A stretch of 38,294 nt of DNA from CAYQSU01 sp964420325 (GTDB lineage: Bacteria > Pseudomonadota > Alphaproteobacteria > Rhodospirillales > Defluviicoccaceae): the NCBI GenBank assembly GCA_964420325.1, contig CAYQSU010000029.1, positions 1 to 38,294 on the forward strand, given 5' to 3'. A model generated the notes under the pieces. It was given only the letters and a program-made list of their open reading frames with translations. It had not been told where the DNA came from and made no database searches. Positions 8,036 to 15,810 of this stretch are shown in pieces. The stretch's first letter is position 1; each line of letters begins with the position of its first letter. The position numbers and the translations under genes are program-made.

Positions 8036-10104
8036 CGACCGCCCGCAGGGGCTTCGCGCCGCACCCACACCGCCGTGTCATGGAAGGCGGCGCCGCCCGC
8101 GGGCGGCGCCGGATCGGCGCCGACGAGAGCGTTGATGCCGATGCCTTCGGTGAAGGCGGCGTTGGGCCAGATGCTCTCGACGATGACCACGCCCGGCTGC
8201 ACGCCGTCGAACCGGCGCACGGGCACGACGACCGAGCCCCTGCCGTTGCCGAGCCGCACCGCATCGCCGTCGGCGACCGCCAGCGCGGCGCAGTCCGCCC
8301 CGTGCATCAGCACCGTCGGCCGTCCCTCCTTCTGCCTCGAGGTCTCCGTCTCGGTGAAGCTGGAGTTGAGGAAGTTGTGGGCGGGCGCGGTCACCAGCCG
8401 GAACGGGTGCGCCTCGTCGGCGGCCTCGGTGATCGCGACATGGTCCGGCAGCTGCGGCATCGCCTGCCCGGCCGGGCCCAGCGCCGACCAGTCCGGGGCG
8501 AAGCGGAAGCGCCCGTCGGGCCAGGCGAAGCCGTCGAGAAAATGCGCCTGCTCGAAGGCAAGCGCGCAGTCGATCCCGCCATCGGCGTGCGCGGCCTCCG
8601 GCGGGGGCAGGCCGGAGGCCGCGAAGCTCCGCTCCATGATCTCCCAGGCCGACATCTCGAACCCGGCGTGGCGGGCGCCGAGGCGGCTCGCCAGCGCGCC
8701 CACCACTTCCTGGTTGGACCGGCTCTCGCCGACCGGCTCGATCACCTTGCGGGCCACCTGCAGGACCGTGTGGCCGCCGCCGAGGTAGACGTCGTCGTGC
8801 TCGAGGAACGTCGTCGCCGGCAGCACGATGTCGGCCATCGCCGCGGTCTCGGTCAGGAACTGCTCGTGGACGCAGAGGAACAGGTCCTCGCGGCCGAGTC
8901 CCGCCCGAACCTTGGCGCTCTCCGGCGCGACGACGGCGGGATTGGTGTTCTGCACCAGCATCGCCGTCACCGGCGGCCCCCTGCCGAGATCGGCGGCATC
9001 GCCGGTGAGCACCGGCCCGATCCGTGACATGTCGAGGACGCGCACCCCTGGATGTCGCGCATCCAGGCCCTCGATCAGCGTCCGGTCGAGCCGGTAGAGG
9101 TCGCCGTTGGCGAACAGCGCGCCGCCGCCCCGGTGCCGCCAGGCGCCGGTCACCGCCGGCAGGCAGGACACCGCGTGCATGGCGGCGGCGCCGTTGCGCG
9201 ATCGCGTGAACCCGTAGCCGAGGCGGAGAAAGCTCCGCGGCGTCCGCCCGTAGAGCCGGGCGAAGTCGACGATCTCCCGCTCGCCGAGCCCGGTAAGGGC
9301 CGCCGCCCACGACGGTGGGCGCGCGTTGAGGTGCGCCTCCAGCCGATCGGGGCAGTCGGTGTAGCGGGCGAGGTAGTCGCGGTCGGCGTATCCCTCGCGG
9401 AACAGCACGTGCATGACCGCGCAGGCCAGCGCCGCGTCGGTGCCGGGACGCAGCAGGAGGTGGACATCGGCCGCACGCGCGGTGGCGTTGGCGTAGGGAT
9501 CGACGGCGACGATCTTGGCGCCGCGCTTCTTGCGCGCCGCCGTTGCGTGGGTCATCACCTGCACCTGGGTGGCCGCGGCGTTGACACCCCACAGCACGAT
9601 CAGGTCCGACTCCTGCATCTCCCTGGGGTCGACGCCGCGCACGGCGCCCGCGCCGGCCGTCCAGCCGGCCCGTGCGATGGTCGAGCAGATGGTCTGCTTC
9701 TGGCCCGAATAGCCCATGACGGCGCGCAGCCGCTCGATGGCGTTCCGCTGCACCAGCCCCATCGTCCCGGCATACTGGTACGGCCACACCGCTTCGGCCC
9801 CGTCGCGCTCGGCTGCGGCGCGGAAGGCGGCGGCGAGGGTATCCAGCGCCTCCTCCCAGGAGATCGGCTCGAACCGCCGCTCGCCCTTGCCGCCTATCCG
9901 CCTGAGCGGCCGGGTGAGGCGTTCGGGATGGTGCACGCGCTCGGCGTAGCGCGCGACCTTGGCGCAGATGATGCCGGCGGTATAGGGATTGCGCTCGGCA
10001 CCCCGCACCCGGCCGACGCTCCGCCGGTCGAGCACCTCGACGTCGAGAGCGCACGTGCTGGGGCAGTCGTGGGGGCAGGCGGAGGCGACAAGGTCCCCGG
10101 GCAT
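8032..10104 (-). CDS. Molybdopterin-dependent oxidoreductase (DMSO reductase superfamily)
   Basis: A 690-residue bis-molybdopterin enzyme. An N-terminal [4Fe-4S] motif, Cys10-x3-Cys14-x3-Cys18-x28-Cys47 (CPHDCPSTC then IICAK), is followed by the large molybdopterin domain (about 60-560) with WGVNAAAT, DPYANAT, GYGFTRSRNG and QNTNPAVV segments. A C-terminal cofactor-binding domain (about 570-690) contains TAPAHNFLNSS. There is no Tat signal, so it should be cytoplasmic. A Cys/Ser stretch around 140-145 (QTICSTIA) could carry the Mo ligand, but I cannot assign it. No partner Fe-S or membrane subunit is adjacent, and the substrate is unknown. It is the first gene of the run continuing into mipZ through a 4-bp overlap. 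Confidence 0.88.
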   Translation of the reverse strand: MPGDLVASACPHDCPSTCALDVEVLDRRSVGRVRGAERNPYTAGIICAKVARYAERVHHPERLTRPLRRIGGKGERRFEPISWEEALDTLAAAFRAAAERDGAEAVWPYQYAGTMGLVQRNAIERLRAVMGYSGQKQTICSTIARAGWTAGAGAVRGVDPREMQESDLIVLWGVNAAATQVQVMTHATAARKKRGAKIVAVDPYANATARAADVHLLLRPGTDAALACAVMHVLFREGYADRDYLARYTDCPDRLEAHLNARPPSWAAALTGLGEREIVDFARLYGRTPRSFLRLGYGFTRSRNGAAAMHAVSCLPAVTGAWRHRGGGALFANGDLYRLDRTLIEGLDARHPGVRVLDMSRIGPVLTGDAADLGRGPPVTAMLVQNTNPAVVAPESAKVRAGLGREDLFLCVHEQFLTETAAMADIVLPATTFLEHDDVYLGGGHTVLQVARKVIEPVGESRSNQEVVGALASRLGARHAGFEMSAWEIMERSFAASGLPPPEAAHADGGIDCALAFEQAHFLDGFAWPDGRFRFAPDWSALGPAGQAMPQLPDHVAITEAADEAHPFRLVTAPAHNFLNSSFTETETSRQKEGRPTVLMHGADCAALAVADGDAVRLGNGRGSVVVPVRRFDGVQPGVVIVESIWPNAAFTEGIGINALVGADPAPPAGGAAFHDTAVWVRREAPAGGR

Positions 10105-10180
10105 CGTCCCGATCCATCGACACGGCCAAGGGCAGGAACTCTATCGTCGCCCCGCCCCGACTTCAACAGAGTGCCGGCCG

Positions 10181-11155
10181 CTACTCCCCGTGGATCACGC
10201 CCTCGGGGTGAAAGGCGTGAAAGACGAAGGCGAAGGTGACGTGGTGCACCACGTCTTCGGCGTTCGCGCCCTCTCCCCGCTCGACGACGACGTTGCCGAC
10301 GTCGCGGCCGTCGGCGATTCGCGCCGTATCGAGCGCCGAGCTCTGGCCGGCCTCCCAGCGGAGGGCGAGATCACCCTTGGTGATGGTGCCGCGCGCCCGC
10401 AAGAGCGGCAGCGTCCATGCCTCGCCGTCGACGACGATCACCCGCGTCATCGGGCTGACGCCCTCGGGCAGCGGCCCCTGATACAGAAACGGCATCGACG
10501 CGCCGTCGTAGCCGACGTAGGGATTGCGCCCGTAGGGCCGGAGCGACGGATCCGCCGGAACCAGCACCCGGCCCTGCGGCGCACGCGCCTTGAACCGCGA
10601 CCAGGAGTCCAGCCGCGACGGCAGCATCTCGAGGCGGGCGCCGGTCAGCTCGCCGACGATCGCCTCGCCGGAGAACTGCTGCCACCAGCTCTCCGTCTGG
10701 CGGTCGTACATCACCAGATCGGAGTGCCTGAGCTTGCCGGTGGTGCCGAAGTCGAGGACCTGATCGCCGACCCGGCGGCCGAAGACGATGCTGGCGTTGC
10801 ACAAGGGGCAATAGGTCACCGCCACCGGCAGGCCGCCGACCACGTCGTTGACGATCTCGTGCCAAGTCAGCACGCGCAGCGGATAGGCCCGCGCATCGCC
10901 GCCGATCTCGAGGGCGATCACCGGCTCCTGATCGGTGAGATCGGTGACCGCCGCCACCGGCACGAACACCGGGTCGTCGATCGCCGGAATGCCGTCCTTG
11001 GGCGGCCCGCCGGAGAGGATCTCGCTGAGGTCGGCGGCGGCCCTGGTGAAATCGGTCCGCGGCCATTCGGCCTCCCACGCCGGCGTCCGGCCGTGGGCCG
11101 CGGTGGCCAGCAGCGCCAGGACCAGTCCGGTCGCGATCGTCGTCAGGGTTGCCAT
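10181..11155 (-). CDS. DUF3179 domain-containing exported protein
   Basis: A 324-residue protein with an N-terminal signal peptide (hydrophobic about residues 5-19, ending near HGRT) and one DUF3179 domain. The diagnostic Cys pair lies in YCPLCNASIVF, with TWHEIVND before it and RHSDLVMYD after it. Function of the family is not established; the conserved Cys and His residues suggest metal binding, which is my inference. The ATG at 11155 has GGGAGGA 7 bases upstream. It is divergent from the flavoprotein gene at 11294, across 138 bp in which I see no convincing promoter. Confidence 0.88.
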   Translation of the reverse strand: MATLTTIATGLVLALLATAAHGRTPAWEAEWPRTDFTRAAADLSEILSGGPPKDGIPAIDDPVFVPVAAVTDLTDQEPVIALEIGGDARAYPLRVLTWHEIVNDVVGGLPVAVTYCPLCNASIVFGRRVGDQVLDFGTTGKLRHSDLVMYDRQTESWWQQFSGEAIVGELTGARLEMLPSRLDSWSRFKARAPQGRVLVPADPSLRPYGRNPYVGYDGASMPFLYQGPLPEGVSPMTRVIVVDGEAWTLPLLRARGTITKGDLALRWEAGQSSALDTARIADGRDVGNVVVERGEGANAEDVVHHVTFAFVFHAFHPEGVIHGE

Positions 11156-11293
11156 CGCGGCGTCCTCCCGAGCGGTTGCCGGTGCACCCTCGTAGGTGAG
11201 ACGGAAGCCTGTTGCCCGCAACCGCCGACGGCATCACATTCGGGTGACGGCGGTCGCACCGCCTCAGTGCCACATCGGGGAAGACCGGGCTCC

Positions 11294-12394
11294 ATGGCGG
11301 AAACCGTCGAATGCGCGGTGATCGGTGCCGGCGTCGTCGGCCTCGCCATTGCCCGCGCCGTCGCCCTTGCCGGGCGGGAAGTGGTTGTCCTGGAGGCCGC
11401 CGAGGCCGTCGGCACGGTGACGAGCTCGCGCAACTCCGAGGTCATCCACGCCGGCCTCTACTACCCCGAGGACAGCCTCAAGGCGCGGCTCTGCCGCCGG
11501 GGCCGGGACATGCTCTACGCCTACCTCGCCGAGCACGGGATCGCCTATCGGCGCTGTGGCAAGCTGATCGTCGCCACCGAGGAGGGCGAGCTCGACCGTC
11601 TCGCCGACGTCGAGCGACGGGCGCGGGCCGCCGGCGTCGACGACGTGTTCAGGCTCTCGGCCGCCGAGGCGCGGGCCCTGGAGCCGGAGCTCCGCTGCAT
11701 CGCCGCCCTCGCCTCGCCGTCGACGGGAATCCTCGACAGCCACGCGTACATGCTGAGCCTCCAGGGCGAGGCCGAGGATCGGGCCGCCGTCATTGCCTTC
11801 ATGAGCCCGGTGCACGGCGGCGTCGTTCGCGGCGCAGGGATCGAGCTCGCCGTCGGCGGCGAGGAACCGGCCCGCCTTCTCTGCCGGACCGTCGTCAACG
11901 CGGCCGGCCTCGGGGCGCAGACGGTGGCGGCGGCGATTCGCGGTGTTCCCCCCGAGACCATCCCGCCGCTCCACTACGCCAAGGGCAATTACTTCGCGCT
12001 TTCCGGCCGGCCGCCGTTCGATAGGCTGATCTATCCCGTTCCCGGCCCGGCCAGTCTCGGCACCCACTTCACCCGCGACCTCGGCGGCCAGGGGCGGTTC
12101 GGCCCGGACGTCGAATGGGTGCGGAGCCTCGACTACGCCGTCGATCCGGCCCGCGCCGCCTCCTTCTACGACTCGATCCGCCGCTACTGGCCGGCCCTTG
12201 CCGACGGCGCCCTCCAGCCCGCCTATGCCGGCATCCGCCCGAAGATCCAGGCGCCGGGCGAGCCGGCCTGCGACTTCGTCATCCAGGGCGCCGACGCCCA
12301 CGGCGTCCCCGGCCTGGTCAACCTCTACGGCATCGAGTCGCCCGGCCTCACCGCGTCGCTGGCGATTGCCGAAACCGTGCTCGCGCTGACCTGA
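11294..12394 (+). CDS. FAD-dependent L-2-hydroxyglutarate oxidase-like oxidoreductase
   Basis: A 366-residue DAO-type flavoprotein. The dinucleotide-binding motif is IGAGVVGLAIARA near residues 10-22, followed by VLEAAEAVGT. NSEVIHAGLYYPEDSLKA closely resembles the L-2-hydroxyglutarate dehydrogenase/oxidase group (LhgO/L2HGDH), and HYAKGNYF and GIESPGLTASLAIA near the end also fit. It probably oxidises L-2-hydroxyglutarate or a related 2-hydroxy acid. The frame is open far upstream, but flavin binding fixes the start at the ATG at 11294. It is followed after 86 bp by the GH114-like gene on the same strand. Confidence 0.87.
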   Translation: MAETVECAVIGAGVVGLAIARAVALAGREVVVLEAAEAVGTVTSSRNSEVIHAGLYYPEDSLKARLCRRGRDMLYAYLAEHGIAYRRCGKLIVATEEGELDRLADVERRARAAGVDDVFRLSAAEARALEPELRCIAALASPSTGILDSHAYMLSLQGEAEDRAAVIAFMSPVHGGVVRGAGIELAVGGEEPARLLCRTVVNAAGLGAQTVAAAIRGVPPETIPPLHYAKGNYFALSGRPPFDRLIYPVPGPASLGTHFTRDLGGQGRFGPDVEWVRSLDYAVDPARAASFYDSIRRYWPALADGALQPAYAGIRPKIQAPGEPACDFVIQGADAHGVPGLVNLYGIESPGLTASLAIAETVLALT

Positions 12395-12480
12395 ACGCGC
12401 CTCGGCAACGGCTTTTACGCTTTTTCCACCATGCCGGCCTAGGCTCCCCGTCATCGCACCGATCTCCTGGGGCGCGCCTC

Positions 12481-13635
12481 GTGGGCCTGTTTCGCCGGTT
12501 CCTGATCCTGCTTCTGCCCGTGGTCGCGGCGGTGCCGGCCGGCGCCGAGGACACGCGCGGCCAGGTCCGCGCCCAGGGCCAGATCCTCGGCGCGGCGGAA
12601 GCGCCCGCCGCTCTCTTCGATGCCGGACCCGCGATCGACTACCGCGAGGAGATGCGCGCGTTCGTCGAGCGCATCGCCGCGTTCGCCCGCGGCCACCGGC
12701 CGCAGTTCATCGTGGTCGCGGCGGGCGGTCTCGCGCTGATCAACAAGGGAGGTGCCGACCACCCGTCGACGCCCGCCCCCGCCCGCCGCTTCATGGCGGC
12801 GATCGATGGCGTCCTGATCGAGGGCCTGAACAGCCGCCCGTCCGGCGGCCCGGCTCCAGCGGACGAGCGCAAGGCTCTGCTCGCCCTCGCCAGGCAGGCC
12901 CGCGACCACGGGCTCAAGGTTCTGGTCAAGCAGTCCGGGATCGACGCGGAGCTCGCCCGCGAGTCGGTGCGCGCCCTCCGCCGGGAGGGCTTCATCGCGT
13001 TCCTGGCCGAGCCCGCGCCACCCGCCGGGTTCTCCGATCCGCCGCTGCCCCGCCGGCCGATCGCCGAGAACCCGAGGAGCGTTCTCGCGCTGGCGGACGC
13101 GAGCAACTTCGCCGAGATCGCGGACTCGCGCGCGTTCGGCCGCGAGGACGCGTTCGCCCTCGCGATGCACGACACCAACTTCGACGTCGTCATCGTCGAC
13201 GTCTTCCACGGCCGCCAGGCGCTGTCGAGGCGTGCCGTCGAAACCCTCAGGTACAAGAAGATCGGCGCCCGCCGGCTGGTGCTGGCACGCATCGACATCG
13301 GCATCGCCGCCGCCGATCGCTACTACTGGAAGCGGCACTGGCGGGAAGGTTTCCCCGAATGGGTCGAGGAGCCGCTGCCGGGCGACCCGGACCGCCACCA
13401 CGTCAGGTACTGGCGATCCGGCTGGCAGAAGATCGTCTTCGGAGACGCCGACTCCTACGTGTACGGCGCGATCGACCAGGGCTTCGACGGCGTGGTGCTG
13501 GCCGGCCTCGACGTCTTTCGCTTCTTCGAGACCGGCGGCGAGCCGGACGACGACCCGGGCCGGTCGCCCGTTGCCACCCTCGAAGGTGCGAGCGCGGCCA
13601 CGCCGGTCGGCCCGGCCCTCGCGCCCCAGCCGTAG
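12481..13635 (+). CDS. Secreted endo-alpha-1,4-polygalactosaminidase (GH114)-like protein
   Basis: About 384 residues. The GTG start at 12481 gives a signal peptide (FRRFLILLLPVVAAVPAGAE, residues 4-23). The rest fits the TM1410/GH114 TIM-barrel family: an early YREEMRAF segment, FIVVAAGG, DGVLIEG, NFDVVIVDVFHG, then RLVLARIDIGIA, DRYYWK, and a C-terminal FDGVVLAGLDVFRFF that caps the barrel. Family members include enzymes cleaving galactosamine-containing polysaccharides; activity here is inferred only. It should act in the periplasm or outside the cell. No strong ribosome-binding site is seen before the GTG, so the start could differ slightly. The region after it (13636-13744) shows nothing recognisable. 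Confidence 0.72.
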   Translation: MGLFRRFLILLLPVVAAVPAGAEDTRGQVRAQGQILGAAEAPAALFDAGPAIDYREEMRAFVERIAAFARGHRPQFIVVAAGGLALINKGGADHPSTPAPARRFMAAIDGVLIEGLNSRPSGGPAPADERKALLALARQARDHGLKVLVKQSGIDAELARESVRALRREGFIAFLAEPAPPAGFSDPPLPRRPIAENPRSVLALADASNFAEIADSRAFGREDAFALAMHDTNFDVVIVDVFHGRQALSRRAVETLRYKKIGARRLVLARIDIGIAAADRYYWKRHWREGFPEWVEEPLPGDPDRHHVRYWRSGWQKIVFGDADSYVYGAIDQGFDGVVLAGLDVFRFFETGGEPDDDPGRSPVATLEGASAATPVGPALAPQP

Positions 13636-13744
13636 CCGCGCCGCTCTCGCTGGACTCGGCGCCCGGCATCGGCGAGACTCGGCTCGCCGGCGGCGACGCG
13701 GCCGGCAGGGAAGGCTTGGCAACCGTGGGAGCGGGGGGACGACG

Positions 13745-14344
13745 ATGACCCGACCCAGGACCTTGATGGAGTTGGCGGGAGTCCCGGCTTGCCCGCCGCA
13801 TCTCGACGAGGCCGTGCTGGTGCTCATCGACTGCCAGCGGGAGTATGTCGATGGCCGGCTGCCGCTCTTCGGCATCGAGGCCGCCGTCGCCGAGGCGGCC
13901 CGGGTCCTCGCCCTCGCCCGCGGGGCCGGCGTTCCGGTGGTTCACGTCCAGCATCGCGGCCGTCCCGGCGGCCTGTTCGACCCCGGCTCGCCCGCGTTCG
14001 ACATCGCCGAGCCCGTGACGCCGATGGCCGGAGAGGCGCGGGTCGAGAAAGGCCTCCCCAACGCCTTCGCCGGCACCGGGCTCGCGGCCGTCATCGCCGC
14101 CACCGGCCGCAAGAACCTCATCGTCGTCGGCTTCATGACCCACATGTGCGTCTCGTCGACCGTTCGCGCCGCCCTCGATCTCGGGCTCGCCAGCACGGTC
14201 GTCGCCCGCGCCTGCGCCACGCGGGACCTGCCCGACGGCGAGGGCGGCATCGTTCCGGCGGGCGCCCTCCATCGCTCCACGCTGGCCGCGCTCGCCGACC
14301 GCTTCGCCACGGTGGTTCCCGACTCCGCCGCCCTCCGCCGCTGA
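13745..14344 (+). CDS. Isochorismatase family cysteine hydrolase
   Basis: A 199-residue protein of the usual size for the family. The catalytic triad reads Asp29 (VLIDCQREY), Lys102 (ARVEKGLPNAF) and Cys135 (THMCVSSTV), with the cis-peptide region GFMTHMC intact. The C-terminal half resembles the YcaC/streptothricin-hydrolase-like group (RAALDLGLAS, ACATRDLP). Substrate unknown. A G-rich tract (GGGGGG) about 7-9 bases upstream of the ATG can act as ribosome-binding site. It shares strand and spacing with the GH114-like gene, but a strong promoter for the next gene follows it. Confidence 0.88.
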   Translation: MTRPRTLMELAGVPACPPHLDEAVLVLIDCQREYVDGRLPLFGIEAAVAEAARVLALARGAGVPVVHVQHRGRPGGLFDPGSPAFDIAEPVTPMAGEARVEKGLPNAFAGTGLAAVIAATGRKNLIVVGFMTHMCVSSTVRAALDLGLASTVVARACATRDLPDGEGGIVPAGALHRSTLAALADRFATVVPDSAALRR

Positions 14345-14373
14345 CGCGCGGGCCAGGAGCGACGCATGCACCC

Positions 14374-14402
14374 TTGACCTCGGCGCTGGTTTGGACTATA
14401 TT
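14374..14402 (+). promoter_or_regulatory. Near-consensus sigma-70 promoter upstream of the terminase-like gene
   Basis: TTGACC (14374-14379) and TATATT (14397-14402) are separated by exactly 17 bases and sit in a locally A/T-rich patch. Start of transcription is expected near 14409, giving a leader of about 30 nt before the ATG at 14440. It is among the best promoter matches in the window. Confidence 0.75.
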
Positions 14403-14439
14403 CCTTCAATAGGTTTTGCAACCTGAGGTGACGACGGCC

Positions 14440-14832
14440 ATGCCGGAACTCAAGCCCCGCCTCGAGCGGTTCTGTCGTGCCTACGTGTACTATGCCAACG
14501 CCGCCCACGCCGCCGCCCACGCCGGCTACAAGCCGCAGTCGTGCCGGAAGCAGGGCTGGCGCCTGATGCAGGACGCGCGGGTGCGCACCCGCATCGCCGA
14601 GCTTCGCAAGAAGCTCTCGCGGGAGTTCGCCTACGATGCCGGGGTGCTGCTCGGCAAGCTGGAGACCGTCTACGAACGGGCGGTCGAGGACCACCTGTTC
14701 TCTGCCGCCGCGCGGGCCGCGGAGATCCAGTGCAAGATCCTCGGCATCTTCCACGACCGCCGCACCCAGGACGACGAGCCCGGCCTCGACCCCGAGGCGG
14801 GGTCCGAGCCGAAGCACCTCACCCAGCACTGA
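14440..14832 (+). CDS. Terminase small subunit-like DNA-binding protein (orphan)
   Basis: 130 residues resembling the Terminase_2 (phage terminase small subunit) family. An N-terminal helix-turn-helix-like region begins RLERFCRAYVYYANAAHAA and continues AGYKPQSCRKQGWRLMQD, then the VRTRIAELRKKLS helix and a C-terminal helical part. In phages this protein recognises packaging sites, but no large terminase, portal or capsid gene is in the window, so it is probably a domesticated or chromosomal relative. The ATG at 14440 has GAGGTG 9 bases upstream; a TTG 24 bases earlier is possible. It has its own promoter, and its stop codon is part of an inverted repeat shared with the convergent SDR gene. 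Confidence 0.72.
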   Translation: MPELKPRLERFCRAYVYYANAAHAAAHAGYKPQSCRKQGWRLMQDARVRTRIAELRKKLSREFAYDAGVLLGKLETVYERAVEDHLFSAAARAAEIQCKILGIFHDRRTQDDEPGLDPEAGSEPKHLTQH

Positions 14833-14856
14833 GGACGGCGCGTTCCGGGCCGCCTC
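14831..14856. terminator. Inverted repeat joining the stop codons of two convergent genes
   Basis: GAGG-A-CGGC pairs with GCCGCCTC (8 bp, one bulged A, 9-base loop), reaching from the plus-strand stop codon to the minus-strand stop codon. No T-runs are present. It may act as a bidirectional terminator. Confidence 0.4.
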
Positions 14857-15700
14857 AGCCCTTGCCCCTGTTGGCCGCGAGCTCGGCCCAGTCCTCGTCG
14901 GAGAGCATGCGCGCGAAGTTGAACTGGCCGGCACCGGCCAGCCATTCGCCGCCGTCGATGGTCACCACCTCGCCGTTGATGTAGGCGGACTGGTCGGCCA
15001 GCATGTAGGCGACGAGGTTGGCGTACTCGTCGTGGCGGCCGGGGCGGCCCAGCGGATTGCGGGTCTCGAACATCTCCGCCAGGTCCTGTCGCGGCACCAG
15101 CCGCTCCCAGGCGCCCGGGGTCGGGAACGGTCCCGGCGCGATGGCGTTGAGTCGGACGCCTTTGGGTCCCCATTCCACGGCGAGCGATCGCGTCATCGCC
15201 AGCACCGCCGCCTTGCCCATCGCCGACGGCACGACGTAGGCCGAGCCGGTCCAGGCATAGGTGGTGACGATGGAGAGCACGGTCCCGCGCCGCCGCTCGG
15301 TGATCCACCGCCGCCCGCAGGCGAGGGTGACGTAGGCCGTGCCGTGAAGGACGATGTTGACCACGGCGTCGACGGCGCGATGCGAGAGGTCCTCGGTGCG
15401 GGCCAGGAAGTTGCCGGCGGCGTTGTTGATCAGCGCATCCAGCGGACCCTCCCGCCAGACCTCGCCGATGACCGCCTCCACCGCCTCGGCGTCGCGGATG
15501 TCGAGCTGCTTCCAGGCGATCGATCCGCCGGTCAGGGCCGCCAGCTCCCTGGACGTCTCCTGCAACGCATCGGTGCGCCGGCCGCAGATGACGACGTCGG
15601 CGCCGAGTTCCATCAGGCGCTTGGCGGCGGTCCTGCCGAGGCCGGTTCCGCCGCCGGTGATGAAGATCCGTTTGCCTTTCAGGAGATCGGGAACGAACAT
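14855..15700 (-). CDS. SDR oxidoreductase, 2,4-dienoyl-CoA reductase-like
   Basis: 281 residues, short-chain dehydrogenase/reductase fold. TGGGTGLG (15-22) binds NADP(H), and the NNAAGNF motif (92-98) is typical of 2,4-dienoyl-CoA reductases. Instead of the classical YxxxK, the catalytic pair appears as Tyr148 and Lys163, 15 residues apart in TYAWTGSAYVVPSAMGK, which is the arrangement of the DECR group. It probably acts in beta-oxidation of unsaturated fatty acids. The ATG at 15700 has GAGGA 8 bases upstream. It is divergent from the acyl-CoA synthetase gene (110 bp apart), and the two plausibly work in the same fatty-acid pathway. Confidence 0.87.
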   Translation of the reverse strand: MFVPDLLKGKRIFITGGGTGLGRTAAKRLMELGADVVICGRRTDALQETSRELAALTGGSIAWKQLDIRDAEAVEAVIGEVWREGPLDALINNAAGNFLARTEDLSHRAVDAVVNIVLHGTAYVTLACGRRWITERRRGTVLSIVTTYAWTGSAYVVPSAMGKAAVLAMTRSLAVEWGPKGVRLNAIAPGPFPTPGAWERLVPRQDLAEMFETRNPLGRPGRHDEYANLVAYMLADQSAYINGEVVTIDGGEWLAGAGQFNFARMLSDEDWAELAANRGKG

Positions 15701-15810
15701 CAAAGATATCCTCGCTGTCTCGGATGGCGTCGGTGGCTGGGGCGCATCATAGCCGGCGTGCCGGCGAATGCCACCGCCGGACGGCGAGGGCGGAGTCGGG
15801 AGGACCAGGA

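Noticed and set aside
7205..8264. Upstream extension of the VWA frame through mipZ
   Set aside because: Arg-rich out-of-frame translation of mipZ; the VWA fold begins only after 7166.
9989..11293. Long upstream extension of the L-2-hydroxyglutarate-oxidase-like frame
   Set aside because: It overlaps the DUF3179 gene on the other strand and shows no domain; the FAD motif begins right after the ATG at 11294.
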